Source of the DNA: Phorcus lineatus | Lineage: Eukaryota; Mollusca; Gastropoda; Trochida; Trochidae | NCBI GenBank assembly: GCA_921293015.1 | Contig: OV121098.1 | Location: 10,019,016 to 10,083,015 of the forward strand | DNA: 64,000 nt | Direction: 5' to 3' | In this document: one piece after another, positions 35,809-46,536 of the stretch | How positions within the stretch are numbered: position 1 is the stretch's first letter | Layout: each line of letters starts with the position of its first letter | Made by a program: the position numbers and the translations under genes | The notes under the pieces: generated by a model | Seen by the model: only the letters and a program-made list of their open reading frames with translations | What the model was told of the DNA's origin: nothing | Databases searched by the model: none

Positions 35809-35951
35809 TCAGATTACGTCGGATTAAAAGATCCGTTTTCCATGTATGTTCTTCATTTTTGGAAATGTTCGTTGTTGTCTTCTACTTCTGGCTCCTCGAG
35901 TACGGGAAAGCTGTCTCAATGGCTGTTGATTGGTGTTATTTATTATGTCAT
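35809..35951 (+). pseudogene. TM-exon-like segment, possible relic of the downstream membrane-protein gene
   Basis: Bounded by TTTTGTCAG and GTAAGT, it encodes RRIKRSVFHVCSSFLEMF and VVVFYFWLLEYGK, a basic-then-hydrophobic stretch. The order KRxxFxxCSxxL also occurs in the TM exon at 43743-43826 (MKRAIFPLCSAVL), but DNA similarity is weak. The middle part is repeated at 37190-37238. It could be a dead or alternative exon of a paralogue. A following phase-compatible open stretch (36104-36355) contains the repeat block and is probably not coding. Confidence 0.3.
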
Positions 35952-36183
35952 CAGTAAGTTGAACATTATAAACAAAAACGCTATTCAATTGTTCATATGC
36001 TGAAATGACATAATAAATAACTAAACGACCCTTATTTTAACGTGAAATCATTCAACATGGGCTGCAATCATTTAAATCTAAAAACTAATGTCTCCCTCCA
36101 GGAGCACGGAAACTTTGTCTGCAGTAGAGAACTGTTCTTCACGCACTATGGTCCGGGTGCAGGACTGTAATGAATATCAGCGC

Positions 36184-37240
36184 AGTGTTATGATACAACT
36201 TTCGATAAAACTATTTGGCAATTTTAGCGCACGTAATTTTTTATTTAATCAATATCTTATTTACCATAAATCATTTTACAGGAAGATGATGTGTCACTGT
36301 TATCTAAGCATTTTAAATTGTTTACTTGTCCATTGTGTTACCCTCTGGGTTCACTAGCTTGAACGACTGATATGAAATCTCAAAAGTAGTATTGCCAAGC
36401 TATATAATTATCAAAAACGAATTAAATTTTGTACGCCTATAAGGAGCATCTAAGCTTCAAATGTCATAACTTTGAAGGTGTCTGAATTTTGGTGGATTTT
36501 TTAAATGGAAGCACAGTCCATATCGTGTCTGTTTGTATAAGTGCAGGGAGAAAGACACCAATATCATTGTGGCTATGCATCGCGATGTAACCAGCGAGCA
36601 TTTGCTGGACCTAGCAAATCATGGGTGGTACTGCACCCTAGCGTGTTTATATAGATAAGACATACATGTTTGATATAGGGGAAACCCTGTTCATCAATCC
36701 CCCTTCCTGTACCATCTGGAAATAAATACAGTTAAAATCATAAGACACAAATAGTCGCGTTTAGCTGTAGAGTGTCCCTTAAATATTAATGTAAGTGTCG
36801 TTTCTTGTATTAACACATGATAAGCTTATTCTCACAATGGATGGTGACGCTTAGAGTAACTTCCGGTCTCATTTGCTAAGGATAGGATACTCATAATTGA
36901 TCGGGGTATCTTTTTTGTTGGACAAAATGACTTGATGTTGGTTCATTCTTGAACGATCATATGTTCCAAGTTTGTCCCGTTTGTCTTGTATTGGCCGTTC
37001 CAAAGTTATTCGCTCTGATAAACTTGTCCTTTAAAACCTTGATCTATTTTTTACTCAATATGTCTGCTTCATGTAAATCTGAAGCGCTGAGGTTTTCAAG
37101 AATCTCGAATAATTTCTTCTACTAAGATTTTTTTTTAGTTGTATCCTTCATTTAACCATGTACGAAGGTATGCGTTGTATGTATCACAATTCTTCATTTT
37201 TGGAAATGTTCGTTGTTGTCTTCTACTTCTGGCTCCTATT
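36184..37240 (+). repeat. scrambled local duplications
   Basis: 36184-36238 repeats 35623-35677 (core CTTTCGATAAAACTATTT and GGCAATTTTAGCGCAC). 37190-37238 repeats 35849-35893 (CTTCATTTTTGGAAATGTTC and the following 25 bp, near-identical). Both are direct duplications a few hundred bases to 1.3 kb away, with different unit lengths. Confidence 0.7.
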
Positions 37241-37244
37241 TTTT

Positions 37245-38400
37245 TTACTTTGAAACACTATTCTGCTAGACACATCCTGACACTTAACTTATTCTCGGTG
37301 GCGGAATATCGCAGTAGCAATCATAAGCGCATTCAGCTTTGGATCAAGACGGATCAATTAGATTACTTTCACACAATATTCAATCATATTACAACTCTTC
37401 ATTGTCGAATTCAGAGGCACATTTTTGCTGTTTATGAATCATAAATAAGATTTATGAAAAATTAAGTAAATTTGAGAAGATCACGTTTTTCACAACTTAA
37501 CAAAATACAATAAAACAGGTGATTCACCTTTGACATCATTACTACAATTGCACAAAACATCAAAGTCATTCAAGTAAACATAGTATGTCATTGGCATCAT
37601 TTTGATATTCTGTTTATTCTAGTCCAAATAATCATCAAAGCAAAGGCATAGGCGCATTAGGCGAACTGTCAAAGCATTGTTTTTGACATGACGTCTCAAA
37701 GTTGCCCTGGAGCGTCGTATGAAAAAAAAATAGAGTCATGGGTTCTGTAGCTCATCAGACTTTTGATAGAAATAGGTGTTTGTGTTTAGACCATGGGGTC
37801 ATGGGCAGTGTAGGAAAGATAGCCTGTCCCAACGTCCGAGACGGGTAACTTTGGTTGAGGACGGGCTGTAAAATTATTTAGTCCGTCCTTGTGTCGGGCC
37901 AATTTTGTCTAACCATTAATGCATTTATATCTAATGACCCCGAGAGAAAAAATAAACAAAAGTAAATAGCCACATGAATTACGGACTAAAGGGCACTTAG
38001 CAGGTTTTGTTCATTAATAATTCAATTAAAGCAAAACTATAATATTTTTTTTCAAATTATGCTCTTGGATAAGAAAATTCAGATATAAGTAAATCAAATC
38101 AAGTGACAAACGTGTTTACTTGAGTCAGGCAACTGAAACGTCAATCAAAGTCTTGGTCGACCTAGTGTAATAGCTGAAAGATTGCCGACACGTTTAACCC
38201 AAACTCTATCACACCAAGCTTGAGGGATGGTCTATTATTGTGCGGGGTGACAAGACTTTAGACAGTGTTTGAAGGGCTAACAAAAAGTCGATTGATTTCC
38301 ATAAATGCATCTATCTTAAAACAAATCCCTAAAGCTTTATGATTCAGTTTGTAATTTTTGTCACTCTATGATCCCTACATGAAAATGGACGTGTCCATCG
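37245..38400. other. intergenic, no gene seen
   Basis: No exon or repeat was recognised. Confidence 0.4.
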
Positions 38401-38426
38401 ATGCTGAGAGAGGGGACTGATGATGT

Positions 38427-39015
38427 GTCTTTGGGTCAAGGGGTCACCGAACTTACAATTCAGAATCCCCATTGTCCAAGGAGTCTACACACAACTATTA
38501 AGCTATCAAGGAATTGGGTCATGGGGTCACCAAACCTACAATTTAGAACCTCCAGTGCCCAAGGAGTCTACACACAACTATTCAGCTCTCTAGACCTTTT
38601 GGAACTGGAGAAGAAGGATTTTAAGGTTTTGACCCCTGTGACCCCATTTGGGGTCAAGTGGTCACAAAATCTACAATTTAGAATCCCCATTTGCCAAGAA
38701 GTCTACACACAACTTTCCAGCTCTCTGGACCTTTTGGAACTGGAGAAGAAGATTAAAATAGATTTTTAAGGTTTTGATCCTTATGACCCCATTTGGAGTC
38801 ATGGGGTCACGAAATCTACAATTTAGAATCCCCATTTGCCAAGGAGTATGCACATAAAATTTCAGCTCTCTAGAGTCATTGGTTCTGGAGAAGAAGTCGA
38901 AAAAGTGAAATGTTTACGGATGGACGGATTGACGGATGGACGGAGGGACGGACGGATGGACGGACGCCTGACGCCATGCCATGCCATAAGCCCATCGGGT
39001 CTTTCAGACCTGATG
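38427..39015 (+). repeat. about four tandem 125-150 bp units plus GGAC-rich tail
   Basis: Units starting near 38433, 38519, 38655 and 38797 share GGGGTCA..AA.CTACAATTTAGAA, CCAAGGAGTCTACACACAAC and CTGGAGAAGAAG. A (GGAC/GGAT)n stretch (38925-38968) and CGCCATGCCATAAGCCCATC close the array. Such tails end dispersed repeats in many invertebrates. The 122-codon ORF over it is repeat-driven and unlikely to be a gene. Confidence 0.8.
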
Positions 39016-39397
39016 AGTTAATTACCCCGATATGGGTATAAAGACTTGTACTCACTGTGTGTCTAAGCTCTGGACTTCACTGCAGATAACGCGAAATGTT
39101 GCACAGCTTTATGAAGGCGTTAAAGTTATTCAAAGTCGAATAATGTCAACATGAGGCAAATCAAAAGCCTCTGCATATTGATCAATATTTCTCGTCATTG
39201 CGTAGAAGTTGGGACAATACTACCTCCCAAAGAGTTATTGGTTACAATCGATCTGTGTTTCTAAACTCGCTAGACAGGTTAACTTGTTTCAAAAAGCTGT
39301 AGTTAAATCTGCTCAATTATTGAAATCTCAGGATTTGCTTCCATAAGCACATATCATTGTCCTTGTTTGGGTAAAAGTTACAGCATACTTCAAGTGT

Positions 39398-42300
39398 ATG
39401 ATGACAAAGGTAAGTTCCTTAATATTGCAATAGTTCTGTAGCGTCTATCACCCGTTCACTTTGTGGATACATTGTAATGTTTTACTCCTTATTTCTTTTT
39501 TTGAACCTTGCAGTTTGTCTTTTCTTGTTACCATGTGGACATCATGTAATTTTATTTGCCTTTTCCTTTATTGGCACTTCATAGTTTTCATATTTTGTAA
39601 CTTTAGTTTTTAATTAATTATTTTAACGTCACTGTTATGTTAACTTCACTAATGCATACATAGATACAAGATAGATATTCAGATATTTATAATGTGGTCT
39701 GAAAACAATTTTGTTTGGTGTTCATTACAACGATGCACTAGACTTTGTAGAGGTAAAAATTTATCACATCAGAGTTGATGCATACATAGATACAAGATAG
39801 ATATTAAGATATTTATAATGTGGTCTGAAAACAATTTTGTTTGGTGTTCATTACAACGATGCACTAGACTTTGTAGAGGTAAAAATTTATCATATCAGAG
39901 TTGAGTATACAACAGTGAAAATTTAGAGTGATTGATGTCTCAAGGATATAATCGAAGATTGATTTACTTTTTAAAAAATTCAATATTGATTTTATGTTTT
40001 GTTCATTGTTTGTCATTTTTATTCATTGTTTGTTATTCATGTCCTGTCTCGCAATTAAATCAGTACAGATGAAATAATAAATAGAAATAGAATAGAGATA
40101 GAAACGTAACTTTTAACTTGAGGCGACAAAGGTTTTTGTCACATTATTAATCAAATCATAAACTCTTTTTATGAAGTTATATAACACCATTTAACTAACC
40201 TACATACACGCCTACTGTTAATTTTTTACTTCATGTTTGAAAACACAAGTGTGTGCTTTCTTAATTCATGATACAGTTCATTAAGCGCGTTAGTCAGGCG
40301 TAGCAGTCGGTTAGAAGAGGATGCTATAATTAGCATTCATTGTAGAGGGGATAACTTTAAAATTAAATAACTGTTTTTCAAATAAATTATAGTAGCGCAT
40401 AGTTCAAAACTGAACAAAGTTTTATTAACAAATCTAAAACAATGTGAATTATTTTGTAGAAATATGTTCCGGATATTTTCTAGATCCGCTCTAAAAACTT
40501 TCTAGAACCGTTTTTCGAAATTCCTTGCTACTTTGTTTCCTGGGGTAGCGTATGACAAGGGGTCGCATGACATGTAACAATTCAAAACTTCTAATATTGA
40601 CGCCTTGGTAAGGTATTTGTGTTCATGCCTTGTTATTTGTTTCAGATGAAACATAATAAGTTCATTTTTCTCTATCCCGTCAACATTATGGTCTTAGATT
40701 TACCATATGACTTCATATGTATTTTAGATGATGCCGGAAATCCTTGTTCTCCCTCGCCAGAACAATGACAACTTCAAAAATGAGGTCCGCAGAAAACTTA
40801 ATGAGCAGTTCCGGTTTCTACTTGATTGTTCCATTACCATTGTTTTCTACAAGCCTCAAGGTCGACCTCTTGACGGGTTAGAAGAAAATCTGAGTCCAGT
40901 TCTGAGGTCTGGAGAACGTAAGTGAAAATATAGTTAATAATACGTTGTTCAATTTTTAACGAACCAAATAAGAAAATATATCTTTATTATCAGGATTGTG
41001 GCTTTAACAAATGAGTCCACTTTAATGACTTATAGACTAAGAATACCCTATGTTATGTGCATGTAAATCATGCATGTAACTCGTGCATCGTGTTTTCTTT
41101 TCACCCGAAAAGAATGGATGATAGGCTTCTTTTTAACAACGGTATGTCCATTACCCAAGATTGAAATATTTGTGTCTATAACGCAGACAAATGACCAACA
41201 CAATCAAAATAATTGACACGCGAGTTTCATACGAAATAGAAAATGTTTTCCCTATAAGGTGATCGTCCATATTTTGAATATGATTTTAGAGACTAAGTGT
41301 TTGACCAAAACGGTATCATCAATTGTGGTTGCCATTAAATTAGTTAAACTAAATGTGTGTGATGTTGAATTCAGTGACACCTCCTAATATCATCAATCCT
41401 GAATGACAGGAAAACCGCATGAAGATGCTGTTTCATACCTGCTGATCATTGCACACGACACCTATATTCCACTTGACAGAAAATCTTCGCTGGAACGAGA
41501 GTGGAATTGCAAAGTGTTTCAGTGGAGAACCGATGCTGATTGGAAAACAATTTGTCAATATCTTGAAAGATTCATGGAGAAGAAGAAGAAGAAGGAGAAG
41601 AAGAAGAGTAATCTTGAGTCGATATATGACTGTGTCCAGGTACGTTTTATCTAATAGAAAACAATAACATTTTTAAGTATAAGATTGGAAGTATAATTTA
41701 AGACATTCATTGTTTTTCAACATCCGCAAATCAAGTTTTAAACCGTTAGCGTCGATATTCTAACATGACTGTTAGTCGTGAGCAGTTTAAGAGAAATCAT
41801 GACTGTTTTATATTTTAAGAGGTAGAGGAAGGTAGAAACTTAAGGTAACTCCTTGTTTACATTACTTTCGAAACTAAGTATATGCAAACTGAACAGTGAC
41901 ATTAGTAAAGGGTGAACAATTTTAGATCAAGACAAACATATAAGTTCCTAATCGGCTAACATCAAAGATATCAAGAGATAAGAATGACATCTGTCAATTT
42001 CATTTGCTTTTATTCAAATCAGCCGATCAAAATCGAAAATTCACCAAAGTCAAGTTACAAACATAAGCCTATTTAAGTACAGTCTCCTTTGTTAATAAGT
42101 GCGTTGGTAGTGGTTGCAATTTGCATATAGGAGTATAACACATACAGGCACGAGAGGGGATATCGAAAAACTTAAGCTGATTGGGAAGCTGAAAATTTGA
42201 GTTCCTAAAACACGTTGTAGAGCTGTGAGTTAATCAAAAAGTTTTATTGTTGAAACATAGATATTTGACGATAAATATTTGGAGGGCCCGTTTATGGATA

Positions 42301-44513
42301 ATACCCTACACCACAATTGAACTTCCAAACAGAAAGACTTTACTTCTTTCTCATTGATGTTTAAAAAGTCGTACTACCATGCATACTTATGTTCATATTG
42401 GTTGGTTATTAAGTAACTGAAGTTTTAACAAAAGTCCACTGTAAGAGTTTAAAGCCTAAAATGTCCAATTCAATAAAATTGTCAATTAACAAATCCGGCA
42501 ACTATTGAGGAAGATGGCTTTTTTAAAGTGGGAAGTGTCACCTTTCTTTACAGAGTATACGATTGTAGGCATTTTCTATTTTCTTTTAGGAAAAATGGAC
42601 TGAGAGTCCAATGTTATGCATGATTGATTAGGTCTGTCTTATTAGTTGTGTTAACACGATATGATAGGCATCGCCACTTCATTGTTCGAGTTTTGTAACA
42701 GACAGACAGTTGGCCGTGCAGTGTGAGCTCCAACGTTATCTTGTTCGAGAGTCAGCTTTGGTCTAGCAACAAACACTGAAAGTGCAATAGGCCTGATGTG
42801 GTTTAACTGGAGAAAACCCTTAATAATCAAGTAGAACCTTATCAATTATTTTATTTTTATTTATTTAAAGCACGAATATGATAGCAGGTGTTGCAGTGAT
42901 TTTTTTCAAAGTGTATGATTTGATGTATTGACATGTCGTAGTGGCTGAATAGATTATATATCAAAGTTAATGAGGACTAAATGCAGCTACATACTTTAAT
43001 TCCAATGTATATGGATATTCATAGATCTATCTATATGCTGTCTATGAACAAATAGTCCCTTGTACAAATCGTTGTTCATTATCAGTATAAACAACAAATC
43101 AGCGTCGTGAATCACTAAAGTTCACATATGCGGCAATAAACTAAATATCTACTGGTGTATCCTGGTCAGGATGGGAAATATGTTCAATATTATTCTTCAT
43201 GTTATATTGTTCAAAGCACGTTAAACCCCAACTCACTCACTCACTCATGTTTAGCATATCACACCACCACTGGACTCAAAACCTTATCGTGGTGTGGTGG
43301 TCTGCGTGTTTCAGAGACCCCGAGAGCTATGCCAGCCGAAGCAAACTTGCTCCTGGTAGGGTCACCCAAGCTGGACAGGTCGACGGGTAGAAGCCAGACC
43401 AAATTTTAGTCCTTTTAAAACCTGCTTTCTATCTCTCACTATGCCTTTCTTTCCGTCTTTTTCCTCATCCTGTCGATCCCTTTCTCCCTTATCTATCCAC
43501 TCTCTCTTGGATGCTTGTCATCCACGTGTTTAATAACTGATGAATGTTCAAAGCACGTTAAACCCAAACTCACTCACTCACTCACTCACTCACTAGCATA
43601 TCATAAAAAAAGTTCTTGACACTTTACAAGTCTTTGAAGATCCTTTAGACAAAGATTACATAAATGTCATAACTGGATAACAATGTTTTGATTTTAAACA
43701 CGCAACATTTATATGTTTGTTTATATGAAATATTTTTTTCAGAGATATGTTCCGGCCATGAAAAGAGCAATCTTTCCTCTGTGCTCTGCAGTTCTAATTT
43801 ACGTCTCCTTTAGACTATTTCAGAAGGTAAGCGTCTACAAAGTTTTCAGTATATGTTCCGATGACATGATTGAAATAGTTAGGGAATAAATTTTGAATAT
43901 ATACTAAAGGTCTGTATATTTTCTGGACAGGACAGAATTAAAAACCTTCAATTATTATTGTACATGTATATTTCTTTGTTCTTAAGGAGGATCTGTAATT
44001 CTGTTGGAGATACATTTCAGCTTTGAAATCTTGTTTTGAATTTCATAAATTTATTCTAGGAGCTTCAGGATTGATCAATTGACAATACTTGTATAGAGAT
44101 GAACGATACATGCAAAATAAAATACTGACTATAACCTCTTGGTGTATACTGAAACCTTACTAAAATCACTATTTTGAATTTATATATATATATACATATA
44201 TATATGATATTTTTAGTTATGGTATGGTTAGTTTGGAAAAAACACATACAGCTATGTATGCCATCGTTTCTGGTTCGAGACAGAATTCTTCTTCACATTT
44301 CAGATAATATCAAGCGATCCTATACCATCACCATCAGATCTTGCATCACCAGCATCGTCACCACCACCATTGACATCATCAGCATCGCCGTGTTCAGGGA
44401 GGGCTAGTCTGGGATATGTGTATGAAACGACGAAACAGCTCATGAAAAAACATTGGATTAAATTGATCTCATTTGTATTTGATGACAGAATTAACTTTTT
44501 TTTAACGGAATGA
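39398..44513 (+). CDS. unrecognised single-pass membrane protein with C-terminal TM segment
   Basis: Exons 40728-40917, 41410-41639, 43743-43826 and 44304-44513 join in phase into 237 residues plus TGA. A possible extra start exon at 39398-39409 (MMTK|, donor GTAAGT) joins in frame to 40728, which itself follows an acceptor (TATTTTAG). Residues 1-125 form a mixed alpha/beta-like soluble region (FRFLLDCSITIVFYKPQ; DAVSYLLIIAHDTYIPLDRK; WRTDADWKTICQYLERFM). A Lys-rich stretch (EKKKKKEKKK) follows, then a TM helix at about 147-166, a Ser/Pro-rich spacer and a basic-hydrophobic end (KKHWIKLISFVF). No family was recognised. The four clean junctions and uniform phase logic make the gene itself likely. 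It is the plus-strand neighbour of the GTPase gene. Confidence 0.68.
39651..39904 (+). repeat. two-copy 127-bp tandem duplication
   Basis: ATGCATACATAGATACAAG through ATCAGAGTTG is present twice head-to-tail with very few differences (TATTCAG/TATTAAG; CACATC/CATATC). The near identity means a recent duplication. It lies in the first intron of the membrane-protein gene. Confidence 0.93.
43210..43594 (+). mobile_element. full-length ACTC-tailed SINE preceded by a second SINE tail
   Basis: 43210-43247 is a bare SINE 3' tail (GTTCAAAGCACGTTAAACCCC with (ACTC)n). Immediately after it, 43267-43594 is a complete copy beginning CCACTGGACTCAAAACCTTA and ending in (ACTC)n. The arrangement suggests that the second copy inserted at the tail of the first. 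It lies in the intron before the TM exon. Confidence 0.85.
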
Positions 44514-45042
44514 ACATTGTTTTGTCAATTCTAATTAACGGTTATACATCAAAATGAAAGATTATTCAAAATTTGGAGTATATATGAAATAGAAATGTAT
44601 ATTTGAAAACGCTTTATCAACTATTAAAAAGTGGCATTTGCTCTCTAAACTAAACTCTTTCACAAGGCTTTCACTAGGCAGTGGTAGAAACTGATTCCTG
44701 TTTTGAACCGCTCTTGATGATACCGATCAGTTTCTTTTATCCTTGGGAGAATATTGAAAATATTTATCATGTAATGATGTATAAATCTACAGATATTTTG
44801 ATAATGATCTTTGAGAAAAATAGCTTTAGGAGGTTTAAAATTGTATTTAAAATGACCTCACCAATACAAAAAAGATACATTCTGTATTTACTGTATGGGA
44901 TGTTTAAAAGATAAGTGAATGCTTATGCGTTTATATATAAATTGATGAAGCCATATATATGAACGTTTTTTATGTTAATTACCATTAACAAACCAGTCAT
45001 ATAATAAACATAAGGGAGAACTATTCCAAGTTAGATCTCTGT
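44514..45042. other. 3' flank of the membrane-protein gene
   Basis: AT-rich probable 3' UTR and spacer. The 77-codon ORF at 44681-44914 has no support. Confidence 0.4.
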
Positions 45043-45484
45043 CATTCTCTCCCAAAAGAGGTAATTCAGTCATACATTCCTATACAACATCTGTCTTAAT
45101 ACGAACTTTTCTTGATCTAGAAATGTAGAACGCTGATTGGATGCAATCAAAGTTGGTTGTGCAATCAGCGACGCCGTTTCAAACGATTTCATTGAAGTGA
45201 CCAAAGTTATTTCTGTAAAGCTTTTCAAAAGCTAAACTTTATTCGAATATGCACCCTGCACTTTGAGTCTTCTTCACAGAACACATACGCCTCATTTTGC
45301 GACTGCATCATTGCATAGGCCTGTGTGACACAAAAATGTAATTCATGCATTTGGTGCTTTCACTGGCTGAACTATTGCCAGGTAGTTAAGTTGCAAAATT
45401 GTGCCGGAAGCCCGAGAAACCTTCGTATTAAGACAGAGATTTCATAGGAATTTATGACGGAGCTACTGCTGTTGTGAGAGAAAG
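45043..45484. mobile_element. MITE with 9-bp target duplication, copy 2
   Basis: The ends CATTCTCTCCCAAAAGAGG and ...GTTGTGAGAGAAAG are inverted, as are CTGTCTTAATACGAA and TTCGTATTAAGACAG further in. The direct repeat GATCTCTGT flanks it (45034-45042 and 45485-45493). At 442 bp it is twice the length of copy 1 (9446-9669), which appears to be an internal-deletion form of the same family. Confidence 0.82.
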
Positions 45485-45493
45485 GATCTCTGT

Positions 45494-46536
45494 AGGAAGT
45501 TCAATATGTATAAAAGGGAAGATGAAAATAATGAACGAATTGAAATATATTTAAACTGAAATCTAAGCAAGAACCACAATTCATGTATCATAATGGTGCA
45601 AAAAAATAAGCACTCCAAATATAAGCATAATACAGTGCACATCCTAATTAACTGACATCAAGATAATCTAATTTAATGAGTGGTTAATTATGGAAATGAA
45701 TTTTACATCAAAACTCCACAATAATTGTTTTCACTGTATTCATGTTCCGTGCTGCAAAAACAATGTGGTCCTAACACTGTTCAATTTTACTATAGGCATT
45801 TGATTTTTTTGTGTAAGCGGGATTGATTAAGAAGTAGGTTTTCAATTTATTTCTATTTTGTAATAAAATATTTCAAGGGAACAAATTAAATAAGACAAGT
45901 TTCCTCCACCGTATCAATAAATTATCACAAATGTTTATTTCCCTTTTTGTTTCAAACTTTATTTGCATTACATTGTTATTTCCGTCAAGGTAGTATGGAG
46001 TTACAGAATTGATAAAATATCTTATGACAAATAGACATTTTGGCTCAAGTGAAATTATACCTAAACATTAACCTTGTTTACAGTTAAATTTTCTCTCTTA
46101 TACTCCTTTGTTGTGAAAAAATTAAGGCATATATGCTGAAAGGGGCATAGAGTATATTGTTGAGGTTAACATAAATTGTGTTATTTCATCGACAAGTAGT
46201 GGTTGTTTCTTAGAATTAACATCTCACTTCTTACAGATTTTATGATTGTGGACCTTTTCTAATTTCATCAGTGAAAAACGGTTAGAGAGTTCAATGTCTG
46301 GCAAGTCTACTGTCATGCCTGAGACAAGGTTTTGAGTGAATAACAAAAAAATGTTTACAATAGATCAATTAGTTGCTATCGCCAAAATGTTTTTAAATGG
46401 ATTACATTTATTGATTATTGAATAAAGCATCATCATTAATGAATTCTGAACTGTATTGTTTTGTTTCTCCCCAAGGAGATTTTGGTGCCCTGACATTATA
46501 TCTACTTCCATACTATTGCATATAGTGCATTTTAGT
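45494..46536. other. intergenic, no gene seen
   Basis: AT-rich; nothing recognised. Confidence 0.45.

Noticed and set aside
36088-36357. 89-codon + ORF as a second exon of a TM protein
   Set aside because: It is phase-compatible with 35951, but half of it is a block duplicated from the non-coding spacer at 35623-35677.
38401-38769. 122-codon + ORF
   Set aside because: It spans tandem 125-150 bp repeat units whose lengths are not kept in frame, and it has no splice context.
44174-44407. 77-codon + ORF starting upstream of the last exon of the membrane-protein gene
   Set aside because: It is in a different frame from the spliced exon that begins at 44304 after CACATTTCAG.
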